This document shows, piece after piece, positions 33,065-40,235 of a DNA stretch of 64,000 bases. Numbering within the stretch: position 1 is the first letter of the stretch; every line of letters starts with the position of its first letter. Position numbers and translations under genes: made by a program. The DNA comes from an uncultured Oscillibacter sp. (GTDB lineage: Bacteria > Bacillota > Clostridia > Oscillospirales > Oscillospiraceae): contig CAJTZI010000002.1 of assembly GCA_910584075.1 (NCBI GenBank), positions 48,587 to 112,586 on the forward strand, in the 5' to 3' direction. The notes beneath the pieces are model-generated. The model saw only the letters and a program-made list of their open reading frames with translations. It was not told where the DNA came from and ran no database searches.

Positions 33065-34195
33065 ATGGCTGAGCAGAAACGCGACTATTACGAGGTCCTG
33101 GGCGTGTCCAAGGGAGCTTCTCAGGACGAGATCAAGAAGGCCTACCGGAAGCTGGCCAAGGCCAACCACCCGGATCTGAACCCCGGCGACAAGGCCGCCG
33201 AGGCCCGGTTCAAGGAGGTCAACGAGGCCTACGAGGTGCTGTCCGACAGTGACAAGAAGGCCCGGTACGACCAATTCGGCCACGCCGGAGTGGACCCCAA
33301 CTTCGGCGCCGGCGGCGGGTTTGACGGCGGCTTCGACTTCGGCGATCTGGGAGACATCTTCGGCAGCTTCTTCGGCGGCGGCTTTGGCGGCGGGAGGCGG
33401 AGCAACCCCAACGCCCCTCAGCGGGGCGAGAGCATCCGATTGTCCCTGGCCGTGTCCTTCGAGGAGGCGGCCTTCGGCTGTGAGAAGTCCGTAACCGTGG
33501 AGCGTATGGAGCAGTGCGGCACCTGCCACGGAAACGGCTGCGCCTCCGGGGCCACGCCGGAGGTCTGCCCGGACTGCCGCGGCACCGGTCAGGTACAGGT
33601 CCGGCGGCAGACGCCCATGGGCGTCTTTGCCACCACCTCTCCCTGCTCCAAGTGCGGCGGCAAGGGCAAGATCATCCACCAGCCCTGCAAGGACTGCCAC
33701 GGCACGGGTGCGGTCCGGAAACGCAAGACCATCCAGGCCGCGATTCCGGCCGGCATTGACCACGGGCAGACCATCTCCATCCGGGGACAGGGCCATGCCG
33801 GCACCAACGGCGGCCCCGCGGGCGATCTGCTGATCACCATTACCGTCCGGCCCCATGAGCTATTCCGCCGGGAGGGCACCTCCGTTTTGTGCGAGGCACC
33901 CATCACCTTTGCCCAGGCGGTGCTGGGCGCAGAGCTGGAGATTCCCACCATCGACGGCAAGGTAAAATACGACCTGCCGGAGGGCACCCAGAGCGGCACC
34001 ACCTTCCGCCTCAAGGGCAAGGGCATTCCCGCCATCAACGGCCGGGGCCGGGGCGACCAGTACGTCACTGTCTACATCGAAACCCCCCGGAACTTGAACA
34101 AGGAGCAAAAGGAAGCCCTGAAAAAATTCGCCGAGAGCGTGGGGGACAGCAATTACGAGGAGCGGAAAAAGTTCTTCAAGAAGTTCAAGAAATGA
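33065..34195 (+). CDS. dnaJ: Chaperone protein DnaJ (Hsp40)
   Basis: Delivers substrates to DnaK and stimulates its ATPase. The 376-aa product has a J domain (about 1-72) with YYEVLGVSKGASQDEIKKAYR and the HPD motif in NHPDLNPGDK. A Gly/Phe-rich linker (about 75-115) follows, then four CxxCxGxG-type zinc motifs (CGTCHGNG, CPDCRGTG, CSKCGGKG, CKDCHGTG) and the C-terminal client-binding domains. GGAGG lies just upstream of ATG 33065. Last chaperone gene of the operon. Confidence 0.97.
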   Translation: MAEQKRDYYEVLGVSKGASQDEIKKAYRKLAKANHPDLNPGDKAAEARFKEVNEAYEVLSDSDKKARYDQFGHAGVDPNFGAGGGFDGGFDFGDLGDIFGSFFGGGFGGGRRSNPNAPQRGESIRLSLAVSFEEAAFGCEKSVTVERMEQCGTCHGNGCASGATPEVCPDCRGTGQVQVRRQTPMGVFATTSPCSKCGGKGKIIHQPCKDCHGTGAVRKRKTIQAAIPAGIDHGQTISIRGQGHAGTNGGPAGDLLITITVRPHELFRREGTSVLCEAPITFAQAVLGAELEIPTIDGKVKYDLPEGTQSGTTFRLKGKGIPAINGRGRGDQYVTVYIETPRNLNKEQKEALKKFAESVGDSNYEERKKFFKKFKK

Positions 34196-34205
34196 GGCAT
34201 GGTCC

Positions 34206-35015
34206 ATGTATCTGGCTGATTACCATATGCACTCCCGCATCTCCCCGGATGCCAAATACCCCATGACGGAGATGGCGGAGGCCGCCCTGCGGGCGGGGAT
34301 GGACGAGGTCTGCTTTACCGACCACATGGAGCCCGTGGCCTGGAACGGCCGGGACCCCATCCAGTTCTACGACTGGGACGCCCTCTCCCGGGAGTTCGCG
34401 GCCGCGCAGGCGGCTGCGGGGGACCGCATCAAGCTGCGCCTTGGCATCGAGCTGGGAGAGGCGGTTCTGGACCTTCCCCGGACCGCCGAGCTGATGCAGG
34501 GCGCGCCGGAGCTGGATTTCATCATCGGCTCCACCCACATTCTCTCAGAGCGGTTTGACCTTGTGGATCTGTACTTCTTCCACCCCCAGGACGAAGAGGA
34601 AGCGCTGCTGGGCATCGCCGACTATCTCAAGCTGGTAAAGCGGACGGCGGAGTGGGGCCAGTTCGACGTACTGGGCCATCTGACCCTGCCCCTGCGGTAT
34701 CTCAACGAAAATCAGGGCTTCCATCTGAGTTTTGACGGCTTTGAGGCGGAGGTGGAGGCCATCCTCTGCACCGTAATCCAAAACGGCTGCGGCATTGAGC
34801 TGAACACCAACCGGGGCAATGCCCCTTTGCCGGATGAGAAGTGGCTGCGGATGTACCGCGACCTGGGGGGAGAGATCATCACCCTGGGCACCGACGCCCA
34901 CACTCCGGAGTTTGCCGGCTGTGCCGTGCGGGAGCGGCAGGCGCTGCTGCGCCGGTGCGGCTTCACCCGGTTCTGCACCTTTGAAAAGCGCCGTCCCATC
35001 TGGCACGACCTGTGA
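34206..35015 (+). CDS. PHP-domain histidinol-phosphatase family protein
   Basis: 269-aa metal-dependent phosphoesterase with a PHP fold. The metal ligands are in DYHMHSRISPDA (about 5-16), FTDHMEP (about 37-43), GIELGE, GSTHIL, FDVLGHLTLPLRYL and GTDAHTPEF. The family includes the HisJ/HisK histidinol-phosphatase of Gram-positive histidine synthesis, the most likely activity. No other his genes are near, so the physiological substrate is not confirmed. It starts 10 bp after dnaJ with a poor ribosome site, so it may be expressed by readthrough from the chaperone operon. Confidence 0.85.
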   Translation: MYLADYHMHSRISPDAKYPMTEMAEAALRAGMDEVCFTDHMEPVAWNGRDPIQFYDWDALSREFAAAQAAAGDRIKLRLGIELGEAVLDLPRTAELMQGAPELDFIIGSTHILSERFDLVDLYFFHPQDEEEALLGIADYLKLVKRTAEWGQFDVLGHLTLPLRYLNENQGFHLSFDGFEAEVEAILCTVIQNGCGIELNTNRGNAPLPDEKWLRMYRDLGGEIITLGTDAHTPEFAGCAVRERQALLRRCGFTRFCTFEKRRPIWHDL

Positions 35016-35034
35016 GGGAAATAGCGGAAGTGTC

Positions 35035-35063
35035 TTGATTTTTTCTCAAAACCAAGATACAAT
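35035..35063 (+). promoter_or_regulatory. Promoter of rpiB
   Basis: TTGATT at 35035-35040 and TACAAT at 35058-35063, spacing 17 bp. Confidence 0.65.
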
Positions 35064-35094
35064 AGTGAGACACAACAGACAGGAGGATGTCACC

Positions 35095-35535
35095 ATGAAA
35101 ATTGCGCTGGGCTGCGACCACGGCGGCTATGAGTTGAAACAATATATCATTCAGGTCCTGGAGAAGCTGGGCCACTCCTGCGAGGACTTCGGCTGCGATT
35201 CCATGGACAGCTGCGACTACCCCGACTTCGGCGCGGCGGCGGCCCGGGCTGTGGCGGAGGGAAGATGCGACCGGGGAATCGTGATCTGCACCACCGGCAT
35301 CGGCATCTCCATCGCCGCCAACAAGATCAAGGGCATCCGCTGCGCCCACTGCGCTGACTGCCTCCAGGCGGAGCTGACCCGCCGCCACAACAACGCCAAC
35401 ATGATGGCCATCGGCGCGGGCTTCACCGGCAAAAACATGGCCGAGCGCATGGTGGAGGCCTTTCTCTCCACGGAGTTCGAGGGCGGACGCCATCTACGCC
35501 GGGTGGACAAGGTCATGGCCCTGGAGGAGGGCTGA
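35095..35535 (+). CDS. rpiB: Ribose-5-phosphate isomerase B
   Basis: Interconverts ribose 5-phosphate and ribulose 5-phosphate in the pentose phosphate pathway. The 146-aa product has the RpiB/LacAB fold signature: CDHGGYELKQ (about 8-17), the catalytic loop CTTGIGISIAANKIKGIRCA with its cysteine (about 64), and ARRHN-like TRRHNNANMMAIGAG. AGGAGG at 35081-35086 sets ATG 35095; a longer upstream frame is shadow coding over the PHP gene. It has its own promoter. Confidence 0.95.
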   Translation: MKIALGCDHGGYELKQYIIQVLEKLGHSCEDFGCDSMDSCDYPDFGAAAARAVAEGRCDRGIVICTTGIGISIAANKIKGIRCAHCADCLQAELTRRHNNANMMAIGAGFTGKNMAERMVEAFLSTEFEGGRHLRRVDKVMALEEG

Positions 35536-35588
35536 CCGCCGTCCGTACCCGCAATTTCTGACAGTCTGCTGAGAGGAGGGAGATGCCA

Positions 35589-36665
35589 TTGGCCAGAGGA
35601 TACCGCAACTACCGGGGCCGGACCTCGAAGGGAAAGATCGCCTTAGCCGTATTTCTGGTGTTTATCATTCTGGCGGCGCTGAGCGCACTGGCCATGCAGC
35701 GTTATATCGCCTATGACGAAAACGGCATCCCCTTCTTCCGCCTGTCGGAGCGGCAGACGGATCCTGCGCCGCCGGCGGAGGCCCCGCCTGTTCAGGACCC
35801 GGACTCCTCGGACAGCCTGGAGATTATTGTGCAGGAGCCGGAGGAACCGGAGGCTCCGCCCGCCTTTCAAGTCTACTCTCTGACAACCGCCCCCCTGACC
35901 CCGGCAGCCTGGGAGGCCGCCAGAGCGGAGATGGGCGATGCCTTCGGCGGTGTGACCGTTACCTTGAAGGACGCCCGCGGTACCGTCTATTTTGCATCCC
36001 AGACCGCCGCGGAGAAGGCGGTCAAGACCGTACAGGGCACCACGGAGGCCCTGCGGACGATTACCGGGGACGAGAACCTGTATGCCATTGCCCGCCTCTC
36101 CTGTCTTCCTGACTCCTTTGCCCCCTATATGAACAATAACCCCATGGGGCTGAAAAAAAAGAGCGGGCAGATGTTCCGCAGCGGCGGCACCACCTGGCTG
36201 GACCCCGGCAAGCCGGCCTCCCGGGCGTATCTGTGCGGCCTTGTCCGGGAGATCGCGGAGCTGGGCTTTGACGAGATTTTGCTGACGGACACCGGCTATC
36301 CCATTCAAGGAGAGCTGGATACCATCAGCTATGGCTCCGACCCCATTGAGGGGAACCTGAGCCTCCTCTGGCAGGACCTCCGCCAGACGCTGGAGCCCTA
36401 TGGTGTGAAGCTCTCCATAGAGCTCCCCGAGAGCGTGATCTCCGACGGCCAGGAGGCCGCCTCCGGCCTGGTGCTGGCCCAGGCCGTCAGCTGCGCAGAC
36501 CGGATCTACGCTGTAACAGAACCGGGGCAGGCCGGAATCCTCTCTAATCTGGTGCTCCAGGCGGAGTCTGTGACTGAAAACCGGGTCCAGGAGTTCCTGC
36601 CGGAGCTCACCGCGCCGGACGCCGGCTGGAACGGTCCCTTCCTGTTGCTGCCAGCGGCGGAGTAA
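35589..36665 (+). CDS. Membrane-anchored putative glycoside-hydrolase-like protein (PF13200 type)
   Basis: 358 aa. A basic N-terminus (YRNYRGRTSKGK) precedes one hydrophobic anchor (about 17-37) and a Pro/Glu-rich stalk (about 58-95). A TIM-barrel-like extracellular domain follows with GGTTWLDPGKPASRAYL and ELGFDEILLTDTGYP, as in DUF4015/PF13200 proteins of Firmicutes; sugar hydrolysis is predicted but unproven. GAGGAGGG (35573-35580) is 8 nt from TTG 35589 but only 2 nt from ATG 35583. TTG, giving MARGYRNYRG, is therefore the better start; ATG 35583 would add two residues. It may share the rpiB transcript. Confidence 0.8.
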   Translation: MARGYRNYRGRTSKGKIALAVFLVFIILAALSALAMQRYIAYDENGIPFFRLSERQTDPAPPAEAPPVQDPDSSDSLEIIVQEPEEPEAPPAFQVYSLTTAPLTPAAWEAARAEMGDAFGGVTVTLKDARGTVYFASQTAAEKAVKTVQGTTEALRTITGDENLYAIARLSCLPDSFAPYMNNNPMGLKKKSGQMFRSGGTTWLDPGKPASRAYLCGLVREIAELGFDEILLTDTGYPIQGELDTISYGSDPIEGNLSLLWQDLRQTLEPYGVKLSIELPESVISDGQEAASGLVLAQAVSCADRIYAVTEPGQAGILSNLVLQAESVTENRVQEFLPELTAPDAGWNGPFLLLPAAE

Positions 36666-36699
36666 ATGAAAAAGAAGGCCGTGCCCCTTGGGCCACATA

Positions 36700-36759
36700 C
36701 CATAGAAAAGTGAACACCCGCCGAAGGAAAGCTGCTTTTCGGCGGGTGTTTCTCTATGG
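36700..36759. terminator. Extended hairpin terminator after the glycosidase-like gene
   Basis: 13-bp core stem AACACCCGCCGAA / TTCGGCGGGTGTT (36713-36750) with outer CCATAGA/TCTATGG arms. TTTCTC follows the core on the plus strand. Confidence 0.7.
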
Positions 36760-36821
36760 GGAATTGACCGGCAAATCATGTTTTTTCAAGAGTGACACAC
36801 GGCATCTCTCTTATTACAGCA

Positions 36822-36869
36822 ATCCCTGCCGGAAAGCAGCTGCTTTCCGGCAGGGATTTGTTTTTTGCC
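36822..36869 (+). terminator. Second terminator, a perfect palindrome
   Basis: ATCCCTGCCGGAAAGCAG is followed immediately by its complement (36822-36857), then TTGTTTTTT. The centre AAAGCAGCTGCTTT resembles the loop region of the preceding hairpin. 36760-36821 has no other feature. Confidence 0.8.
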
Positions 36870-36901
36870 GCGTCTTTCCAGAGCCTCTGTTTTTCCGCTC
36901 C

Positions 36902-37810
36902 TCAAACAGGATGCTCCTCAAAGTACCGCCTGGTGGTCTCCGCATCGGCGGCGATGCGGGCGCGCAGGGCGTCCAGGGAGTCAAAGCGCATCTCGTCCCG
37001 CAGGTGGCGGTAGAACTCCAGGCGCAGGGTCTGGCCGTACAAATCCCCCTGGAAGTCCAGGATGCAGGCCTCCACGGTGACGTCTGCGCCGTTGTCCAAC
37101 GTGGGCCGGGTGCCCACGTTGGTCACGGCGGCGTAGTGCTTCCCGTTGGGGAGATAGACCCGGGTGACATAGACCCCGTGGCTGGGCACCAGCACATGGG
37201 GCGGGATCGCCAGATTGGCAGTGGGGAACAGGCGGGAGGAGCCCACGCCCCGCCCGTGGCGGACAGCCCCTGTCAGGGTGTGGGGGTGACCCAGAAACCG
37301 GGCGGCCCGCTCCGTCTGCCCCAGCTCCAGAAGACGGCGGATGTAGGTGGAGCTGACGGTGAGACCGCTGATCTCCACCTTTGGAATGATATCGCACCCC
37401 AGCCCCAGCTGGGCGCATTTGGCCCGCAAAAGCTCCGGCGTCCCCTGGTTCTTGTGGCCGAAGCGGTGGTCATGGCCCGCCACCAGATGGACGGCATGGT
37501 ACCGTCCCACCAAAATCTTTGAGATGAAGTCCTCCCAGCCGGTGGTCATCATCTCGCGGTCAAAGGGGGCCATGATGACCTCCCGGATGCCGTACAGCCG
37601 GCTCACCAGTTCCCGGCGGTCCTCCGGGGAGTTGATCAGGGGACAGGGCACCCCGGTAACCACCTCCTTGGGCGGGCGGTCAAAGGTGAACACAGCGGGG
37701 ACCGCTCCCCGCTCCCTGGCGGCCTCCACGGCCCGGCGCAGCAGCGCCCCGTGGCCCAGGTGGACCCCGTCGAAAAAGCCCAGGGCTATCACTCGTTCCT
37801 TCATGGACAT
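36902..37810 (-). CDS. ribF: Bifunctional riboflavin kinase / FAD synthetase
   Basis: Phosphorylates riboflavin to FMN and adenylylates it to FAD in the cytosol. The 302-aa product has the N-terminal nucleotidyltransferase domain with LGFFDGVHLGH (about 9-19), GHDHRFGHKNQG and ISSTYIR-like VSSTYIRRLL, then the C-terminal kinase domain with GRGVGSSRLFPTANL and TNVGTRPT. ATG 37810 follows GGAG by 7 nt; a second ATG at 37804 is possible. It is the last gene of the rimP operon, beginning 2 bp after truB, and would supply flavin for RnfG/RnfD. Confidence 0.95.
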   Translation of the reverse strand: MSMKERVIALGFFDGVHLGHGALLRRAVEAARERGAVPAVFTFDRPPKEVVTGVPCPLINSPEDRRELVSRLYGIREVIMAPFDREMMTTGWEDFISKILVGRYHAVHLVAGHDHRFGHKNQGTPELLRAKCAQLGLGCDIIPKVEISGLTVSSTYIRRLLELGQTERAARFLGHPHTLTGAVRHGRGVGSSRLFPTANLAIPPHVLVPSHGVYVTRVYLPNGKHYAAVTNVGTRPTLDNGADVTVEACILDFQGDLYGQTLRLEFYRHLRDEMRFDSLDALRARIAADAETTRRYFEEHPV

Positions 37811-37812
37811 GG

Positions 37813-38679
37813 TTACGCTCCAAAAAAGTTTTTGATTGCGGTCACTTCGCCGGCGGCGGCCCGGGAGAGGCACAGGAAGTCCCCCTCCCGCCCGTAGACC
37901 CGGTAGGTGCCGTCGGCCAGTCCCCTCTCGGTGAAGCCGCCGCCGCTGCGGACCCGCCGCTCCACTCCCGCAGAGCGGACTGTCAGGGCCGGATATTGGG
38001 CAAACAGGCTGTCCACAGGGCGCAGCAGCGCCTCACCCCGCTCCTGAACGTCCTCAAGGGTTACGGCCTCCGCCAGGGTGAACTCCGCCGCCATGGAGCG
38101 GCGGAGCTCGTACATGGCGCCGCCGCAGCCCAGGACCTGCCCGATGTCATGGCAGAGGGTGCGGATGTACGTGCCCTTGGAGCAGACACAGCGAAAGCGA
38201 TAATCCGTCTCCCCCGCCTGCTCCAGCAGCTCCAGGGCGTAAATAGTCACGGGCCGGGGCTTCCGCTCCACCTCCCGGCCCTTCCGGGCCAGCTCATAGA
38301 GCTTCTTCCCCTGGATCTTTACGGCGGAGTACATGGGGGGAATCTGCTCAATCTCCCCCCGGAAGCGGTCCAGCGCCGCCTCCAGCTCCTGCCGGGTGAC
38401 TGTGGCAGGACAGACCTCCAGCGTCCGACCGGTGGTATCCTGGGTATCTGTGACGAGGCCCAGCCGCAGTCCGGCGATATACTCCTTGCGGCTGTTCTCC
38501 GCAAACTCCACAGCCTTGGTGGCCTGTCCCACAAACACCGGCAGCACACCGGTGGCCATGGGGTCCAGGGTGCCGCCGTGGCCCACCCGCTTCTCATGGA
38601 GGATCCCCCGGACCTTGGCGCATACATCCATGGAGGTCCACCCGGCGGGCTTGTCGATCACGAAAATTCCACTTGGCAT
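37813..38679 (-). CDS. truB: tRNA pseudouridine(55) synthase
   Basis: Makes the T-loop pseudouridine 55 in tRNAs. The 288-aa product begins FVIDKPAGWTSMDVC and has HGGTLDPMATGVLPVFVG with the catalytic Asp (about 39), KEYIAGLRLG, TDTQDTTG, PMYSAVKIQGKKLYELAR, and a C-terminal extension (about 230-288) as in the shorter TruB class. It lies between nrnA and ribF, as in many Firmicutes, but with a 100-bp spacer before it. Confidence 0.96.
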   Translation of the reverse strand: MPSGIFVIDKPAGWTSMDVCAKVRGILHEKRVGHGGTLDPMATGVLPVFVGQATKAVEFAENSRKEYIAGLRLGLVTDTQDTTGRTLEVCPATVTRQELEAALDRFRGEIEQIPPMYSAVKIQGKKLYELARKGREVERKPRPVTIYALELLEQAGETDYRFRCVCSKGTYIRTLCHDIGQVLGCGGAMYELRRSMAAEFTLAEAVTLEDVQERGEALLRPVDSLFAQYPALTVRSAGVERRVRSGGGFTERGLADGTYRVYGREGDFLCLSRAAAGEVTAIKNFFGA

Positions 38680-38779
38680 TTTTCAGACAGGAGATAAAAG
38701 ACAGAAGATCGGAGATACGGTTTCTCCCCCAGCAGGATTGTATCTCAAAAAGCATCTCCCACCTCCTATCCCCTCACTC

Positions 38780-39736
38780 CTATCTCTCAAAGTCCGGCGC
38801 AACCTGGGCGACAGCTTCCAGAATCCGCCGTTTGGCCTCCGCCCAGGAGGCCTCCACGGTACATCCCGCCGCCGCCGCATGGCCGCCGCCGCCTAAAATA
38901 CGGCAGGCTGCGGTGGCGTTGACCCGGTCCCCGGTGCGCAGGGACAGCTTCCACACGTCCGCTCGCAGCTCCCGCATGGTGACGGCGCAGTCCACCCCCT
39001 GGATCTGACCGCCCAGGGCGGACAAATCCTCGGCGTCGCTCTCCGTGGCCTGGAACCGCTCCATCAGGGACAGGGGCACGGACAGCACCGCCACCCGGTC
39101 CCGGTCATAAAACTCACAGGCGCTGAGCATGGCCCCCTCCAACTGCATCCGCTTCCTGGTCTTGGTGCGGAAGAACACCTTGTTCACAGTCCGGCAGTCG
39201 ATGCCCGTCTCCATCAGCGCCGCCGCCACCCGGTGGGTCTGGGCGGTGGTGTTGGCGTAGACAAAACAGCCGGTGTCCGTTGACACCGCCACATACAGCG
39301 GCAGGGCGATCTCCGGGGTGATGGGCCCCAGCTCTCTCAGAATGTCATACAGCAGCTCCCCGCAGGCGGCGGCCTCCGCCCGGAGGATGTTGGCCCTGCC
39401 GAAGTGCTCAAAGGAGGGATGGTGGTCCATGGCCAGGTCCACCCGGTCCCCGTAGGCCCCGGCGTTCTCCGGCAGCAGAGAGAGCGCGGCGATGTCTGTG
39501 GACACCACCTTCTCCGGCGTGAAATCCGCTGGGGCGGCGTAGGGGGTAAAATAGGGCGCCGTGGTATCCGTCAGGCCGGGATTGGGCAGAAGGTACGCCG
39601 TCTTTCCCAGTCCCCGGAGACCCGCGCACAGGGCGGCGGCACAGCCCACGGTATCCCCGTCCGGGCGGACGTGGGTGAGGATCAGTACGTTGTCAAAGCT
39701 CCGCAGCAGTGCGGCGGTCTCAGGGACAGTCAGCAT
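38780..39736 (-). CDS. nrnA: DHH-family phosphoesterase, NrnA type (nanoRNase / pAp phosphatase)
   Basis: Cytosolic enzyme that degrades very short RNA and converts pAp to AMP. The 318-aa product has the DHH motifs: THVRPDGDTVGCAAAL (about 21-36), STDIAA, MDHHPSFEHFG (about 108), TDTGCFVYANTT, and the C-terminal DHHA1 signature GGGGHAAAAG (about 285). It follows rbfA by 3 bp, the conserved firmicute order rbfA-nrnA-truB. Length and motifs are complete. Confidence 0.93.
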   Translation of the reverse strand: MLTVPETAALLRSFDNVLILTHVRPDGDTVGCAAALCAGLRGLGKTAYLLPNPGLTDTTAPYFTPYAAPADFTPEKVVSTDIAALSLLPENAGAYGDRVDLAMDHHPSFEHFGRANILRAEAAACGELLYDILRELGPITPEIALPLYVAVSTDTGCFVYANTTAQTHRVAAALMETGIDCRTVNKVFFRTKTRKRMQLEGAMLSACEFYDRDRVAVLSVPLSLMERFQATESDAEDLSALGGQIQGVDCAVTMRELRADVWKLSLRTGDRVNATAACRILGGGGHAAAAGCTVEASWAEAKRRILEAVAQVAPDFER

Positions 39737-39739
39737 GGC

Positions 39740-40114
39740 TCACTCCTCCGTCCCGCCCCGGGCCTCGTCCGCACGCTCCACCTGGCGCAATACCTCCAGG
39801 ATGTGGGCGCCGTGCTGGATGGAGTCGTCGCCGATGAACTGCAGCTCCGGGGTATAGCGCAGCTGAAGGGTGCGGCCCAGCTCCCGGCGGAGGAAACCGG
39901 AGGCGGATTTGAGGCCCTTGAGGACATCCTTTTCCTGGGACTTGTCCAAGACACTGATATAGACCCGGGCATAGCGCAGGTCGCCGGTGGTATCCACCCG
40001 GGTGATGGAGACCATGCCCACCTGAGAGACCCGGGGGTCTTTCAGGCGGCGGAGCTGGTCACTGAGCTCCCGCTGGATCTCCTCGTTGATGCGGCCGATT
40101 CGGTTGCTTGACAT
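39740..40114 (-). CDS. rbfA: 30S ribosome-binding factor RbfA
   Basis: Assembly factor for the small ribosomal subunit, binding near helix 1 of 16S rRNA. The 124-aa product has the KH-like fold with NRIGRINEEIQRELSDQL at the start, DPRVSQVGMVSITRVDTTGDLRYARVYI (split by VSITRV) and a LRYTPELQFIGDDSIQHGAHI C-terminal part. ATG at 40114 has AGGAGG 7 nt upstream, and the upstream in-frame codons are not used. It follows infB, separated by a hairpin. Confidence 0.95.
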   Translation of the reverse strand: MSSNRIGRINEEIQRELSDQLRRLKDPRVSQVGMVSITRVDTTGDLRYARVYISVLDKSQEKDVLKGLKSASGFLRRELGRTLQLRYTPELQFIGDDSIQHGAHILEVLRQVERADEARGGTEE

Positions 40115-40197
40115 AAAAATGCCTCCTTCTGGTCCCCTTGCCAGGGGGCGGGGATTTGTATTCCTTTGGAATCCGCCCCGCAGGGCGAACAAAAGCC

Positions 40198-40224
40198 AGG
40201 GGCGGCGGCACAGCCGCCGCCCCT
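40198..40224 (-). terminator. Hairpin between infB and rbfA
   Basis: 12-bp perfect GC stem AGGGGCGGCGGC / GCCGCCGCCCCT with a 3-nt loop, followed on the minus strand by GGCTTTTGTT. It could partly terminate or stabilise the upstream mRNA; rbfA would then depend on readthrough. Confidence 0.5.
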
Positions 40225-40235
40225 ATTATGCGCAG

